Below, in pieces: positions 8,483-17,533 of a stretch of 54,333 bases of DNA. The stretch is taken from NCBI GenBank assembly GCA_009692615.1, contig SHYW01000021.1:1-54333 (forward strand), written 5' to 3'. How positions within the stretch are numbered: the first letter of the stretch is position 1; every line of letters begins with the position of its first letter. Source of the DNA: Deltaproteobacteria bacterium. GTDB lineage: Bacteria; Desulfobacterota; Binatia; UBA9968. The notes beneath the pieces were generated by a model, which was not told where the DNA came from, searched no databases, and worked only from the letters and a program-made list of their open reading frames with translations. The position numbers were made by a program, and so were the translations under genes.

Positions 8483-9667
8483 ATGCGCACGGCACCGCCA
8501 TCCGATTCCATCTGGACCCGCCCCTTCGCGCTGCTCTGCTTAGCGGAGTTTCTCGGTTACGCCCAGCACTTTGCTTTGCTACCGACACTGCCGCTTTACA
8601 TCACCCAGCTCGGCGGCTCGCCGTTCATCGTCGGTCTGGTGATCGCCGCCTTCGGCGTCACCAGCGTGATTTCCCGGCCGATCATCGGCTACTGGGTCGA
8701 CCGCTGGAGCGAAACCGGCGTGATGGTGCTCGGCATGGTCGGCCAAGCGCTGAGCGTGCTGTTTTGCTTCGTGCCGTTTAACGCGGCAATTTTATTTTCC
8801 AACGCCCTGCGCGGCATCGCCTGGTCGGGCATGACCGCCGCCGGCTACACGCTCTTGGCCACCGCGGCGCCGCCGGCCAGGCGCGGCGAAGCCAACGGCT
8901 ATTTCGGCGGCGTGCAATCGAGCGCGACGATTATTTTTCCCGCCATCGCCCTGGCGATCATCGACGCGCCCCTGGGCGGTTATCACGCGGTGTTTTTCTT
9001 CGCCATGACGTTAGTGTTGAGCGGCGCCGCGGCGGCTTGGGCGCTGTCCCGTGCCACGCCAGCCCGCCCTCTCAAAGCGCGACTAGACGTGTCGGAACCT
9101 TGGTGGCGCGAAATTTTGACCGTCGTCGATCGCCACATTCTCACCGCGGCGTTGCTGATCTTTACGTTGAACTTGTCCCTGCCCTGTTTTTTCAGCTTCG
9201 TGGTGCTCTACGCCCGCGAACTCGGCGTCAGCCATTTCGCCTGGTACTACGTCGCCGTCGGTATCACCAGCGCCTTGAGCCGGCCGCTCTTGGGACGCTT
9301 CTCGGACAGACTCGGCGCCGGCCGCTCGTTGATCATCGCCTTCGGCCTGGAAACCGCCGGGTTACTGACCATGACGTTCGCCAACAATCTTGTCGGGCTC
9401 ATAGTGAGCGGCGCGCTTTGGCACATGGGCGCCGCCATCGGCAGCGCCTGCATTGTTGGATTGGCGATGGAGTCCGCGCCAGCCGAACGGCGCGGCCGCG
9501 CCATGGCGAGTTTCTCCACCGCCTTCCCGCTCAGCAACGGCACCGGCGCGTTAATCAACGGCATCGTCGTCGAACTCGCCGGCTACCGCTGGATGTTCAC
9601 CATCGCCGGCATCATCTGCGCCAGCGGCTTTTTGCTAATCTGGAAACATTGGGCGAAGTTGAAGTGA
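8483..9667 (+). CDS. MFS transporter, tandem paralogue 4
   Basis: A 394-residue transporter completing the array. Signatures match the other three: SIWTRPFALLCLAEFLGYAQH, motif A RPIIGYWVDRWSETG, EPWWREI, and RPLLGRFSDRLGAGR. The conserved APPARRGEANGYFGGVQSSA loop corresponds to A(P/A)ARRGEASGYYSG in the other copies. Four related but separate transporters in a row, each with its own intergenic repeats, suggest different substrates or different expression conditions rather than one complex. Confidence 0.9.
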   Translation: MRTAPPSDSIWTRPFALLCLAEFLGYAQHFALLPTLPLYITQLGGSPFIVGLVIAAFGVTSVISRPIIGYWVDRWSETGVMVLGMVGQALSVLFCFVPFNAAILFSNALRGIAWSGMTAAGYTLLATAAPPARRGEANGYFGGVQSSATIIFPAIALAIIDAPLGGYHAVFFFAMTLVLSGAAAAWALSRATPARPLKARLDVSEPWWREILTVVDRHILTAALLIFTLNLSLPCFFSFVVLYARELGVSHFAWYYVAVGITSALSRPLLGRFSDRLGAGRSLIIAFGLETAGLLTMTFANNLVGLIVSGALWHMGAAIGSACIVGLAMESAPAERRGRAMASFSTAFPLSNGTGALINGIVVELAGYRWMFTIAGIICASGFLLIWKHWAKLK

Positions 9668-9715
9668 GGAAACCGAGTGACAGTTTTCGGGAATCAAATT
9701 TGGGATTCGGATTTT

Positions 9716-9861
9716 TCTCGCGCCAAGCACGCAAAGGGCGCAAAGGAAGAAAAAAATGAAATTCCGACTTGGCGATCTTGGCGTGCTTGGCGCGAAATCT
9801 TCCGATATCCTTTTTTGCGCTCTTTGCGTTCTTTGCGGTTAAATCTCCGAATCCGAATTTT
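9716..9861. repeat. CTTTGCG / CGCAAAG inverted repeats
   Basis: cgccaagcacgcaaagggcg (9721 on) is followed about 90 bp later by the inverted gcgctctttgcgttctttgcgg and ctccgaatccgaattttct. The second half matches 957-995 and 39660-39710. It lies between convergent genes (MFS 4 and the binding protein). Confidence 0.7.
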
Positions 9862-10857
9862 CTACTGCAGCCGCGCGAAGAAACCGCTATCGTCAAATTT
9901 TTTGCACAGACTCATATCGGCGATGTCCTCCGGCTTGAGCTCGGCGGCTTTGGGATTGATGCCATGTTGGGCCATCAATTTTAATACCGAAGCGATGCCC
10001 GCCAGACTCGGGCAAGGTTTGCGTGGAATTGTCTCGGCGATGGTGCGATAGGCGATCTCCACGCGATCGGGCCGGTCGAGCCGCAGATTGCGCGCGATGC
10101 TGTCGACGACGGTTTTTTTGTTCGCCGGATTCTGCACGAACGCCGCGCCCTCGACTACCACCTTGGCGAGATTTTCCACGATCAGCGGATTGGCGCGCAT
10201 ATATTTGCGCGAGGTCACCAAACCCGATGCCTGGTACGGCACGTTCGCTTTACCGAGATCGAACAGCATCGGGAAGCCCTGATCGAGCACCATCTTCTCG
10301 ACCTCGGGATTGAAAAACGCCGCGTCGATAGCGCCGGCAAACAGCGAGCTCATGCGCTCCGGCGTGCTGCCGGTATTTAACAGCGTGATGCGGTCGCGCC
10401 GCGGCACCAAGCCGATTTGATCGAGGCCCACGTAAGTAGCCATCGCCAACGAGCCGGACGGCGTGCCGATGCCGACTTTCTTACCCTTTAAATCCTCCGC
10501 GCTCTTGATGCCCGGACGGACGTTCAGAAAATAATTTAATTTGTCTTCCATGCCGAGCAGCATGGTCATATCGCCGCCGGCGGTCACGGCGTTGGTCACG
10601 TGGGAAGCACCGAGCAAGCCGAACTGAATATCGCCGGCGAGCATCGACTGCATCGCCCGCCCAGCGATGATGTAAATCAACTGCGGCTCAAGATTGTACT
10701 TGCGAAAGATCCCTTGCTCCTTGGCGATCCACAACGGCATGGCGTTGCCACCGATGGCGCCGTAAGCGAAGAGAAACTTGGCCGGCGGTTCCGCGGCGCG
10801 GGCAAGCGCGGAAATCATGCAGCAAACATACACCAACGTGAGCCACCGTAGCTTCAT
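9862..10857 (-). CDS. ABC transporter substrate-binding protein, NMT1/SsuA-like (orphan)
   Basis: A 331-residue exported binding protein. The signal peptide MKLRWLTLVYVCCMISALARA ends in an ARA-AE cleavage site. The mature part has the NMT1 pattern: PLWIAKEQGIFRKYNLEP, QSMLAGDIQFGLLGASHV, DLKGKKVGIGTPSG and LFAGAIDAAF. A GAGGG ribosome site precedes the ATG. Such proteins bind small organic anions or heterocycles (sulfonates, pyrimidines, taurine) in the periplasm. No permease or ATPase gene is nearby, so it either uses distant components or acts as a sensor. Ligand unknown. Confidence 0.9.
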   Translation of the reverse strand: MKLRWLTLVYVCCMISALARAAEPPAKFLFAYGAIGGNAMPLWIAKEQGIFRKYNLEPQLIYIIAGRAMQSMLAGDIQFGLLGASHVTNAVTAGGDMTMLLGMEDKLNYFLNVRPGIKSAEDLKGKKVGIGTPSGSLAMATYVGLDQIGLVPRRDRITLLNTGSTPERMSSLFAGAIDAAFFNPEVEKMVLDQGFPMLFDLGKANVPYQASGLVTSRKYMRANPLIVENLAKVVVEGAAFVQNPANKKTVVDSIARNLRLDRPDRVEIAYRTIAETIPRKPCPSLAGIASVLKLMAQHGINPKAAELKPEDIADMSLCKKFDDSGFFARLQ

Positions 10858-10959
10858 ACGGATTCCCTCTGAATCCTAAACGGCTTGAACTAAGTTAGAT
10901 AACCCGTCCGTCCTGAGTAGGCCCAATGGGCCGTACCAAAGGGCTTGAACGAGTTCAGC

Positions 10960-11658
10960 CTAAGCCTTCTGCCGCCGCCCCTGGCCAAACAAAATCTTCT
11001 TGCCTTCTTCAGTCATCCCCGCCGAACCGACATTGATCGTCTTGGCGAGCGCGTAAGCGCGCACCACCGCAGGGCGCTTCTGAATCGTTTCGAACCAGCG
11101 CTGCAAATTTGGAAAGTCCTTCAAGTCCTGCCCCTGCCGTTCGTGCAAAACAATCCACGGATAGCAGGCCATGTCGGCGATGGAATAATCTCTGGCGACG
11201 AACTCGCGATCTTCCAAGCGCTCGTCGAGCACGCCGTAAAGCCGTTCGGTTTCTTTCGTGTAGCGCTCGATGGCGTAAGTAATTTTCTCAGCCGCGTAAC
11301 CGCGAAAATGATGATTCTGCCCGAGCATCGGCCCGAGCCCGCCCATTTGCCAGAACAGCCACTGCATCACGTCCGCGCGCCGGCGCACGTCGCTCGGCAA
11401 ATAGGCGCTTGCTTTCGTCGCGAGATATTCGAGGATCGCGCCGGATTCAAAAATGCTCAGCGGCTCGCCTTCGTCCGCCGGCGCATGATCGACAATCGCC
11501 GGAATCCGGTTGTTCGGCGAGATTTTCAAAAACTCCGGCGCGAACTGCTCGCCTTTACCGATGTTGATCGGCTTGATGTTGTAAGGCAGGCCAGTCTCTT
11601 CGAGAAAGATCGTCAGCTTGTGACCATTCGGCGTGGTCCAATAATACAAATCGATCAT
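10960..11658 (-). CDS. yfcG: Glutathione S-transferase of the YfcG / nu class (disulfide-bond oxidoreductase)
   Basis: The start MIDLYYWTTPNG at 11658 is chosen over the longer frame because GGGAG lies five bases upstream and YfcG proteins begin there. Residues 1-80 form the thioredoxin-like GST domain with the nu-class Thr-Pro-Asn active-site region (TTPNGHKLTIFLEE) and cis-Pro segment NNRIPAIVDH. ESGAILEYLA binds glutathione. The rest is the helical C-terminal domain with ARDYSIADMACYPW. Nu-class enzymes bind glutathione disulfide and reduce small disulfides. It stands between a binding-protein gene and a molybdenum hydroxylase gene on the same strand. Confidence 0.88.
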   Translation of the reverse strand: MIDLYYWTTPNGHKLTIFLEETGLPYNIKPINIGKGEQFAPEFLKISPNNRIPAIVDHAPADEGEPLSIFESGAILEYLATKASAYLPSDVRRRADVMQWLFWQMGGLGPMLGQNHHFRGYAAEKITYAIERYTKETERLYGVLDERLEDREFVARDYSIADMACYPWIVLHERQGQDLKDFPNLQRWFETIQKRPAVVRAYALAKTINVGSAGMTEEGKKILFGQGRRQKA

Positions 11659-11743
11659 GATGGCTCCCGTGTAACACCGCACCCCCACCTCTTTCCTCCC
11701 CCGCTTGCGGGGGAGGATGAAGGAGGGGGTTTCGCCTCAAGCC

Positions 11744-13984
11744 TCACGCCTTCTTCCGCAGCGCCCCATACACCTTCTCCGCCGACACCGGCGTGTCGAA
11801 TATCCGCACACCGCAAGCGTCCTGCACGGCGTTGGCGATCGCCGCCGGCGGTGTCACGTTGGCGTGTTCGCCGATGCCTTTGGCTTCGTAGGGGCCGGGG
11901 CCGTTTTTGCCTTTGACCAGCACGGTGGTGAATTTGGGAATGTCGAAGATGTTGGGAATTTTGTACTCGCCGAGATTGGTCGTCGTCACCTTACCTTGGT
12001 CGTCGAGAAGTTCCTCCATCAAACCCGAACCGATCGCCATGATCGCTTCGCCGTCGATCTGTCCCTGATGGCCGAGCGGATTGATGATCGTGCCGACGTC
12101 GTGCGCGCTGACGAATTTCGTCAACTTCACTCGGCCGGTTTCTGGATCGACTTCTACCTCCGCCACCTGCGCGATGAATGAGGTCGACGAACCTTTGCGC
12201 GGCACTTCGGTTTCCACGCTGACGGCAATCGGCGCGTTGGTCGAATTGACCACCTCGCTCAAGGTCAACGCCTTGCGCTTGCTGCCCTTGCCGGAAAACT
12301 GCCCCGACTTGTAGGCCACTTGATCTTCTGTGCAACCGAGCAAGATCGCCGCCTGGGCGTTGAGTTTTTTGCGCAGCTCAGCCGACGCTTGAAACGCCGC
12401 GGCGCTATTGATGTTGGTCGAGCGGCTGCCGCCAAAGCCAACATCGACGCTGTAAGAAACATCCGCGGTATTGCCGATGCGGCAACGGACATTTTCGTAG
12501 GGCACCTGCATTTCCGCCGCGACGGTTTGACAGAGGATGGTTTGCAATCCCGTGCCCTGATCGCCGGCGACGGTAAAGACTGTCAAGCTGCCATCGAGTT
12601 CCGCTGTTAAGTTAACCCACACTTTACCGGCGCCGGTGCCGCGCTCGTACATCGCCACGCCGCGGCCGACGTTGGGCCGCTTGGGCGATTTCCACGACGC
12701 CGCGTCGAGTGCCGCTTTCAAAGTTTCCTTCGCCTTGACGCCGGACCATGATTTGCCCAAACCGTTTTCTTCGCCTTCGCCGACCAGATTGATCATGCGA
12801 AATTTCGCCGGGTCCATTTTTAATTCCTTGGCGAGCAAATCCATGTGCGACTCGGAGGCGAACACCGCTTGGATCGCGCCCGGCGCGCGCCAAAAACCGC
12901 AAGGCACGGTGTTGGTGTAAACTTGCAGCGCTTCCATGTAAGTGTTGTCGATTTTATACGGCGTCGCGCCGCCGGCGCCGCCAATGCTGGCGCGCCCCGG
13001 CTTCATGCCGGCGTAAGCGCCGGTGCCGTGAATCGCTTGCAAGTAGCGCGCGGTCATCCGCCCGGCGCGAGTCACGCCGGTCTTCACTTTGATCACCGTG
13101 TAATGATCGGGATTCATCGCCGTCAATTCTTCGCTGTGGGTCAAAACGATTTTCACCGGCCGCTTGGCCCGCTTGGCGAGAAAGTAACAAATCGGCAACT
13201 CACCGGCGCCGCTCTTGCCGCCAAAGTCGGCGCCCACATGCACAGCCTGAATGCGAATCTGTTTGGGCGGAATGCCGACCGCTTTGGCGAATTGCCCGCG
13301 CGTGCCAAACGGTCCCTTGGTCGAAGCCCAGGCGTTCACCGTGCCGTCGTCGTCGATCTTAACTAAAAACGATTGCGGCTCGAGATAGCCTTGATGATGG
13401 ATCGGCATGCGAAAAGTATGTTCGAGCACGATGTCCGCGGCGGCGAAGCCTTTCTCGATATCGCCCTTGCCCCAAGTTAATTTATTGACGATATTGCCGC
13501 CGGCCGGCGCCATGATATCCGCCGGCGCGCCATCGTAGGCCGGCGCGTTGTCATGAATGACCGGCGCGCCAGGCTGGATCGCTTCGAGAACATCGAATAC
13601 GCCCGGTAGCTGTTCGTACTCGACATCGATCAAACTCACCGCCTCTTCGGCCGCGTCCTTGTCTTCCGCCGCCACCGCCGCGACCCGATCGCCGACGAAA
13701 CGAACTTTATCCCAACAAAGAACTGGAATATCCCGAATGCTTTTCCCCTGATAATGATCCGGCTCGTCTTTACCGGTAACGATCGCTTTCACGCCCGGAA
13801 CTTTCCACGCCTTCGAAACATCGATGCTCTTGATGCGCGCGTGGGGATATGGACTGCGCAAAATTTTCCCCCACAAGGTGGCGGGCAAATGGACATCCGC
13901 GCCGTAGATAGCCGAGCCGTTAACTTTCTCCACGCCTTCGACGCGCCCGACGCCGGCGCCGATGATTGAAGTTGATTTTGCCAT
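11744..13984 (-). CDS. Xanthine-dehydrogenase/CoxL-family molybdopterin-binding large subunit (orphan)
   Basis: A 746-residue molybdenum hydroxylase large subunit. It starts with the family N-terminus (VEKVNGSAIYGADVHLP) and an aldehyde oxidase a/b-hammerhead domain (residues ~20-130). The molybdopterin-binding region contains VGADFGGKSGAGE, GFWRAPGA and DQGTGLQT, and the catalytic glutamate is in EAKGIGE near residue 706. There is no N-terminal export signal. AGGAG precedes the ATG. The FAD and 2Fe-2S subunits that normally supply electrons are not adjacent, so partners must lie elsewhere. Relatives hydroxylate N-heterocycles, aldehydes or CO; the substrate cannot be assigned here. Confidence 0.92.
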   Translation of the reverse strand: MAKSTSIIGAGVGRVEGVEKVNGSAIYGADVHLPATLWGKILRSPYPHARIKSIDVSKAWKVPGVKAIVTGKDEPDHYQGKSIRDIPVLCWDKVRFVGDRVAAVAAEDKDAAEEAVSLIDVEYEQLPGVFDVLEAIQPGAPVIHDNAPAYDGAPADIMAPAGGNIVNKLTWGKGDIEKGFAAADIVLEHTFRMPIHHQGYLEPQSFLVKIDDDGTVNAWASTKGPFGTRGQFAKAVGIPPKQIRIQAVHVGADFGGKSGAGELPICYFLAKRAKRPVKIVLTHSEELTAMNPDHYTVIKVKTGVTRAGRMTARYLQAIHGTGAYAGMKPGRASIGGAGGATPYKIDNTYMEALQVYTNTVPCGFWRAPGAIQAVFASESHMDLLAKELKMDPAKFRMINLVGEGEENGLGKSWSGVKAKETLKAALDAASWKSPKRPNVGRGVAMYERGTGAGKVWVNLTAELDGSLTVFTVAGDQGTGLQTILCQTVAAEMQVPYENVRCRIGNTADVSYSVDVGFGGSRSTNINSAAAFQASAELRKKLNAQAAILLGCTEDQVAYKSGQFSGKGSKRKALTLSEVVNSTNAPIAVSVETEVPRKGSSTSFIAQVAEVEVDPETGRVKLTKFVSAHDVGTIINPLGHQGQIDGEAIMAIGSGLMEELLDDQGKVTTTNLGEYKIPNIFDIPKFTTVLVKGKNGPGPYEAKGIGEHANVTPPAAIANAVQDACGVRIFDTPVSAEKVYGALRKKA

Positions 13985-14140
13985 GTTGAATTCTCCTAAA
14001 ATGATTTCGAATTTTTGCGGATTATAGCTCTAATGATTCTCGCCAAGCAACCGAGGGGCGTCGAATCGATTGCATATGCCGATACAACCGGCGTGGACAT
14101 TTCGATTGCTCGATTGGAACAACTTGGCCGCAGGCGGCGA

Positions 14141-16810
14141 TTATTCAAGTTCCTGAGCGAGACGAAAGCCGATGTTACGAAACCTGAAGCCGGCATTGTC
14201 GCCGAAGCGGAACGACGTGCGCAAGCTTCCCGGATCGTTGACCCAGGAACCGCCGTGGATCACCCGCCGGGCATCCGTATCGTCGATGTAAACGGCATTC
14301 GGGAATCCCGGTTGTTCAAGCTTATTGAGGCACCACTCCCAGACGTTGCCGGCCATATCGAGCACGCCCTGTGCCGTTGCCCCATGCGGGTAGACACCCA
14401 CCGCGGTGGTGCGATTCAGACCGCTTTCAAAACTGTTACATCGCCGCGAGTCAAAACCGCCCGGCCAAGGATAGACAAGTTTAGCATCGCCGCTGGTCGC
14501 CGCTTGCTGCCACTCCCACTCGGTCGGCAAACGAATTTTCAATTCGAGCCGAGCGCTCAACCAACGACAAAACGCTACGGCCTCGTACCACGAGACGGTC
14601 TCTCGTGGGCCGTTATTCTCCGTCCATCTCGGCGGTACCGGGGTCTCGGATTGCTTAATGCCTTTCCACCACAGCTTATTTTTATATCCGTCTGCGGCGT
14701 CTACGAAGGTTTCGAACTGTTTGTTGGTAACGATGAATTTTGAAATTCGGAAAGGCTTCACTTCAAACGCGCGCCTGACATCCCCGATCTGGAGTTTACC
14801 CGGCGGAATATCGATCCACTCGATGTTCGGTAGCCCATCGGCACGAAGTCCGACGCCGGGGCGCGGATCGCCGAACTCAGCGAGATAAGTTCCGACACTC
14901 AAGCGCTCCTGATGGGAAAGCGAATTGTCGTCCAACCGTTGCAGCAACTTTTGTTGCGGCGCGGCGAAAGTCTTAACCGAATTTTTTATCTGCTCGGCGC
15001 CGAAACGATCGGCTTTTTGGCGCAGCCGCTTGAGCCGGTCGCCATGCCATAGATACTTGAGCGCGTAGCCATGTTTCTCCCACTCACGGGCGGCGATTTC
15101 CGCCTGGCGCAAAATCGCCAAATCGTCGCGGTTCTCGGCGATCCAACGAGCCAGGGAAGGCCAAGCGTCGAACAGCTTTTCATGGGCGACAAAAACCATG
15201 CGGCTCGGTCCTTCGCCCTCGGCATGGAGCAACATGCGATCGATCAGGGTATCGACGATGGTTCCGAGAGCGCCGGCAAAGCTCGTCTTAAGTGCGCGGC
15301 GGCGGGTCGGCTGTCCATCGACGTTCACCGCAACCAGAGAAAGAAAAATTTTGCCCAGCAGCGCCGGCAAACCATCGGCGAAATTGTCAGCCAACTTTTT
15401 TTCGACCTCGTCTATGTGATCCCAGATGGCGCCGGTCAATCCGCCCAATTCCCGATAAACCGACTCGCTCAGCTCGCCCCCCTGGCGGCGCTCGAATAGG
15501 CGCTGCAGTGCGAATGCGAGCAACGGCAGACTCCCTGGGTTGCTCTCCGCCTCGCGCGCCAAACGATTCGCCAGTCCCGGCGTAAAGGTGAGCCCGGCGC
15601 GTTCGGCAGGCTTGACGATCATATCGCGAATCATGAACTCCTCAGGCTGACCGAGGGCGACACGGCCGCGGCCGTTGAGGACTTTCAACATTTCGCCGTG
15701 GCCGTGCAGATAGTGGAGAAAATCGCTGCGGATCGTCGCCACCACCCAAAGCCCGTTATCTTCCAACGCGGCATTGTAAAGGGCCGTCAAGAATCGCTTC
15801 GATAGCTGCGCATCATGAGCCGTAAACAACTCTTCCATCTGGTCCAAGAACAGCACCAGCGTGTCACGGCCCGTGCCTTGGGAAATGATCTTGCGGAGCT
15901 GGGGCAGGAGCGAGTCCGGCGAGTTCTTCCACTCCATCAATAGGTCCTTCGGTGTCAAACCGGCGCGGGTGGCATAGGGATGCAACAGGTTGATCAACGC
16001 CGCGAAGGGATCGTCGCCCTGGCTCGGCAAGATGCGTTCGCACAGGCAAGTCTTGCCGTCGCTAAGACCGAACTGTTCCAAGCGCGGCAGAATGCCGGCG
16101 TCGACGAGGGAAGACTTGCCCACGCCCAAGTCGCCGCTGATGACGATGAATCGGCCTTCGGACGAGCGCATGCGATCGAGTATGTCGGTTACTTCCGGTT
16201 CCCGCCCGAAGAACACCGGCGCGTAATTGCGCGTGAAGTGCATCAGACCGGGATAGGGAGAACCATTTTTCTCAACGTCCCAAGTCGGCGGCGCGGATAG
16301 CGCCGGTTCGTTGCCATTGTCGCGGTCGCGGAGATGGGCAGCCAGCGCCGCCTGGACTAAGCTCGCCAATCGGTACGGCGACGAAAAAAGACGGCTGCTC
16401 TTCGCCGTCAGCGCATGGCGGCGGAATTTGCCGATCAGCTCGCCTTTATCGCCCTCGCCGGTGTAGCTGTCGACCAAGGTCAGCGCTATGCCGGCATCTT
16501 CTTTAGCGATAAATAACAGGCAGGGCTTGGTTGACGCTTGGGCGTGGCGAAACTCAAGCTCGGTGATCGACAGCCCGTCTGGATTATTGTGACCCGCCGG
16601 CGGGATGTAACCGTAACGAAATGCCAGCAGCCCAACATAAATATCCGCCTTCTCGACGTCCTTGAGACACTTTTCCACGGGGCGCTGGTCGGTGGCGACG
16701 TAGTCTTCCATCGCGATCACGTCGTAGCCGCTCTGCCGCAGCGCCTGATAAACGACCTCACGATATTCCTTGAGGTCTGAGTAGGTGGAGGAAAGATAGA
16801 TAGTGGTCAT
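14141..16810 (-). CDS. DUF4062 - STAND NTPase - FGE-sulfatase-domain protein
   Basis: An 889-residue multidomain protein with no signal peptide. Residues 1-90 are DUF4062 (IYLSSTYSDLKEYREVV, GLLAFRYGYIPP). Residues 186-560 are a novel STAND-type NTPase: PYPGLMHF and FFGREPEV lead-in, Walker A GDLGVGKSSL (226-235), Walker B LVLFLDQMEELF (318-329). Residues 660-889 form an FGE-sulfatase (SUMF1-like) domain with RLPTEWEWQQA, DMAGNVWEW, HGGSW and NIGFRLA. The paired catalytic cysteines of true formylglycine-generating enzymes, expected after GGSW, are missing (GGSWVNDPGSL). DUF4062-STAND proteins are predicted conflict or signalling switches. Its start codon overlaps that of a divergent nuclease-like gene. 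Domain calls are firm; a defence role is inference. Confidence 0.92.
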   Translation of the reverse strand: MTTIYLSSTYSDLKEYREVVYQALRQSGYDVIAMEDYVATDQRPVEKCLKDVEKADIYVGLLAFRYGYIPPAGHNNPDGLSITELEFRHAQASTKPCLLFIAKEDAGIALTLVDSYTGEGDKGELIGKFRRHALTAKSSRLFSSPYRLASLVQAALAAHLRDRDNGNEPALSAPPTWDVEKNGSPYPGLMHFTRNYAPVFFGREPEVTDILDRMRSSEGRFIVISGDLGVGKSSLVDAGILPRLEQFGLSDGKTCLCERILPSQGDDPFAALINLLHPYATRAGLTPKDLLMEWKNSPDSLLPQLRKIISQGTGRDTLVLFLDQMEELFTAHDAQLSKRFLTALYNAALEDNGLWVVATIRSDFLHYLHGHGEMLKVLNGRGRVALGQPEEFMIRDMIVKPAERAGLTFTPGLANRLAREAESNPGSLPLLAFALQRLFERRQGGELSESVYRELGGLTGAIWDHIDEVEKKLADNFADGLPALLGKIFLSLVAVNVDGQPTRRRALKTSFAGALGTIVDTLIDRMLLHAEGEGPSRMVFVAHEKLFDAWPSLARWIAENRDDLAILRQAEIAAREWEKHGYALKYLWHGDRLKRLRQKADRFGAEQIKNSVKTFAAPQQKLLQRLDDNSLSHQERLSVGTYLAEFGDPRPGVGLRADGLPNIEWIDIPPGKLQIGDVRRAFEVKPFRISKFIVTNKQFETFVDAADGYKNKLWWKGIKQSETPVPPRWTENNGPRETVSWYEAVAFCRWLSARLELKIRLPTEWEWQQAATSGDAKLVYPWPGGFDSRRCNSFESGLNRTTAVGVYPHGATAQGVLDMAGNVWEWCLNKLEQPGFPNAVYIDDTDARRVIHGGSWVNDPGSLRTSFRFGDNAGFRFRNIGFRLAQELE

Positions 16811-17507
16811 GGATGAGAGTTTGATTCGTTCTATGTTAGAAGTGATTCAATCTAAATCCCTGACTGAGTATCGTCGAGCCGTGAACATCGATCACTCCGC
16901 CCACTGCCGCGCCTGCAAAGAGCGCGTGCGCGAACTGTTAAGCGCCGTTTACGGCAGCTGCCACGCCAATGTTCAATTTCCCTGGTCGGCCCACCCGCAG
17001 GACTACGCGAACACAGCCATCGGCAATCCGTTGGAACGAATTCGCGCCGCCCTCGGTAATCTGCGCGGTCACCGCGACTTCATCAAGAGCGCGCAGATGC
17101 CGTCCTGCGACTACTTTCTTTCTGATCCGCCTTTTATCGTAGAATTCGACGAGAGCCAACACTTTTCGCGCCCACGGCTAGTGACCCTCGACAATTATCC
17201 CAAGGGCATCGAAGTCGGCTTTCCAATCACGCAGTGGCAAGAACTCTGCCGCAACATTGACGCCAAAGACGACACGCCCTTCGACCGCGACGAACGGCGC
17301 GCCTGGTACGACACGCTGCGCGATTTAGTTCCGAAAGTTCACGGTTTCAAGCCAACTGTTCGGCTCTACGCCGAAGAGTTTGAATGGTGTTCTTTGAACA
17401 GCGCGTCGGCGCGGGATCGAGAAATTTTCCGGGAAATTCTCCAAGCGCACCGGACCGCGAATCGGCGCGGCTCGATAAAATCGCCTAAGCGACCGGCGTC
17501 ATGCTAG
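16803..17507 (+). CDS. Unknown protein with a possible PD-(D/E)xK/Vsr-like nuclease core
   Basis: A 234-residue cytoplasmic protein I do not recognise. The segment CDYFLSDPPFIVEFDESQHF (residues 102-121) resembles the metal-binding core of DUF559/Vsr-type nucleases, with an acidic residue, a hydrophobic strand, and ExDxxQHF. HCRACKERV (34-42) gives a CxxC pair. DRDERRAWYDTLRDLVP is a second conserved block, because it also survives in the decayed copy at 18741-19231. GGAGG lies 11 bases before GTG 16803; ATG 16809 and ATG 16833 are alternatives. The ATG at 16809 overlaps the minus-strand ATG of the STAND gene in one CATG. Nuclease activity is a hypothesis. Confidence 0.6.
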   Translation: MVMDESLIRSMLEVIQSKSLTEYRRAVNIDHSAHCRACKERVRELLSAVYGSCHANVQFPWSAHPQDYANTAIGNPLERIRAALGNLRGHRDFIKSAQMPSCDYFLSDPPFIVEFDESQHFSRPRLVTLDNYPKGIEVGFPITQWQELCRNIDAKDDTPFDRDERRAWYDTLRDLVPKVHGFKPTVRLYAEEFEWCSLNSASARDREIFREILQAHRTANRRGSIKSPKRPASC

Positions 17508-17533
17508 CGAAATATTGATGGCGTCCGAGGCAA

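Noticed and set aside
10945-11916. 323-codon plus-strand frame
   Set aside because: Antisense to the GST and CoxL genes, with low-complexity C-terminus; no family features.
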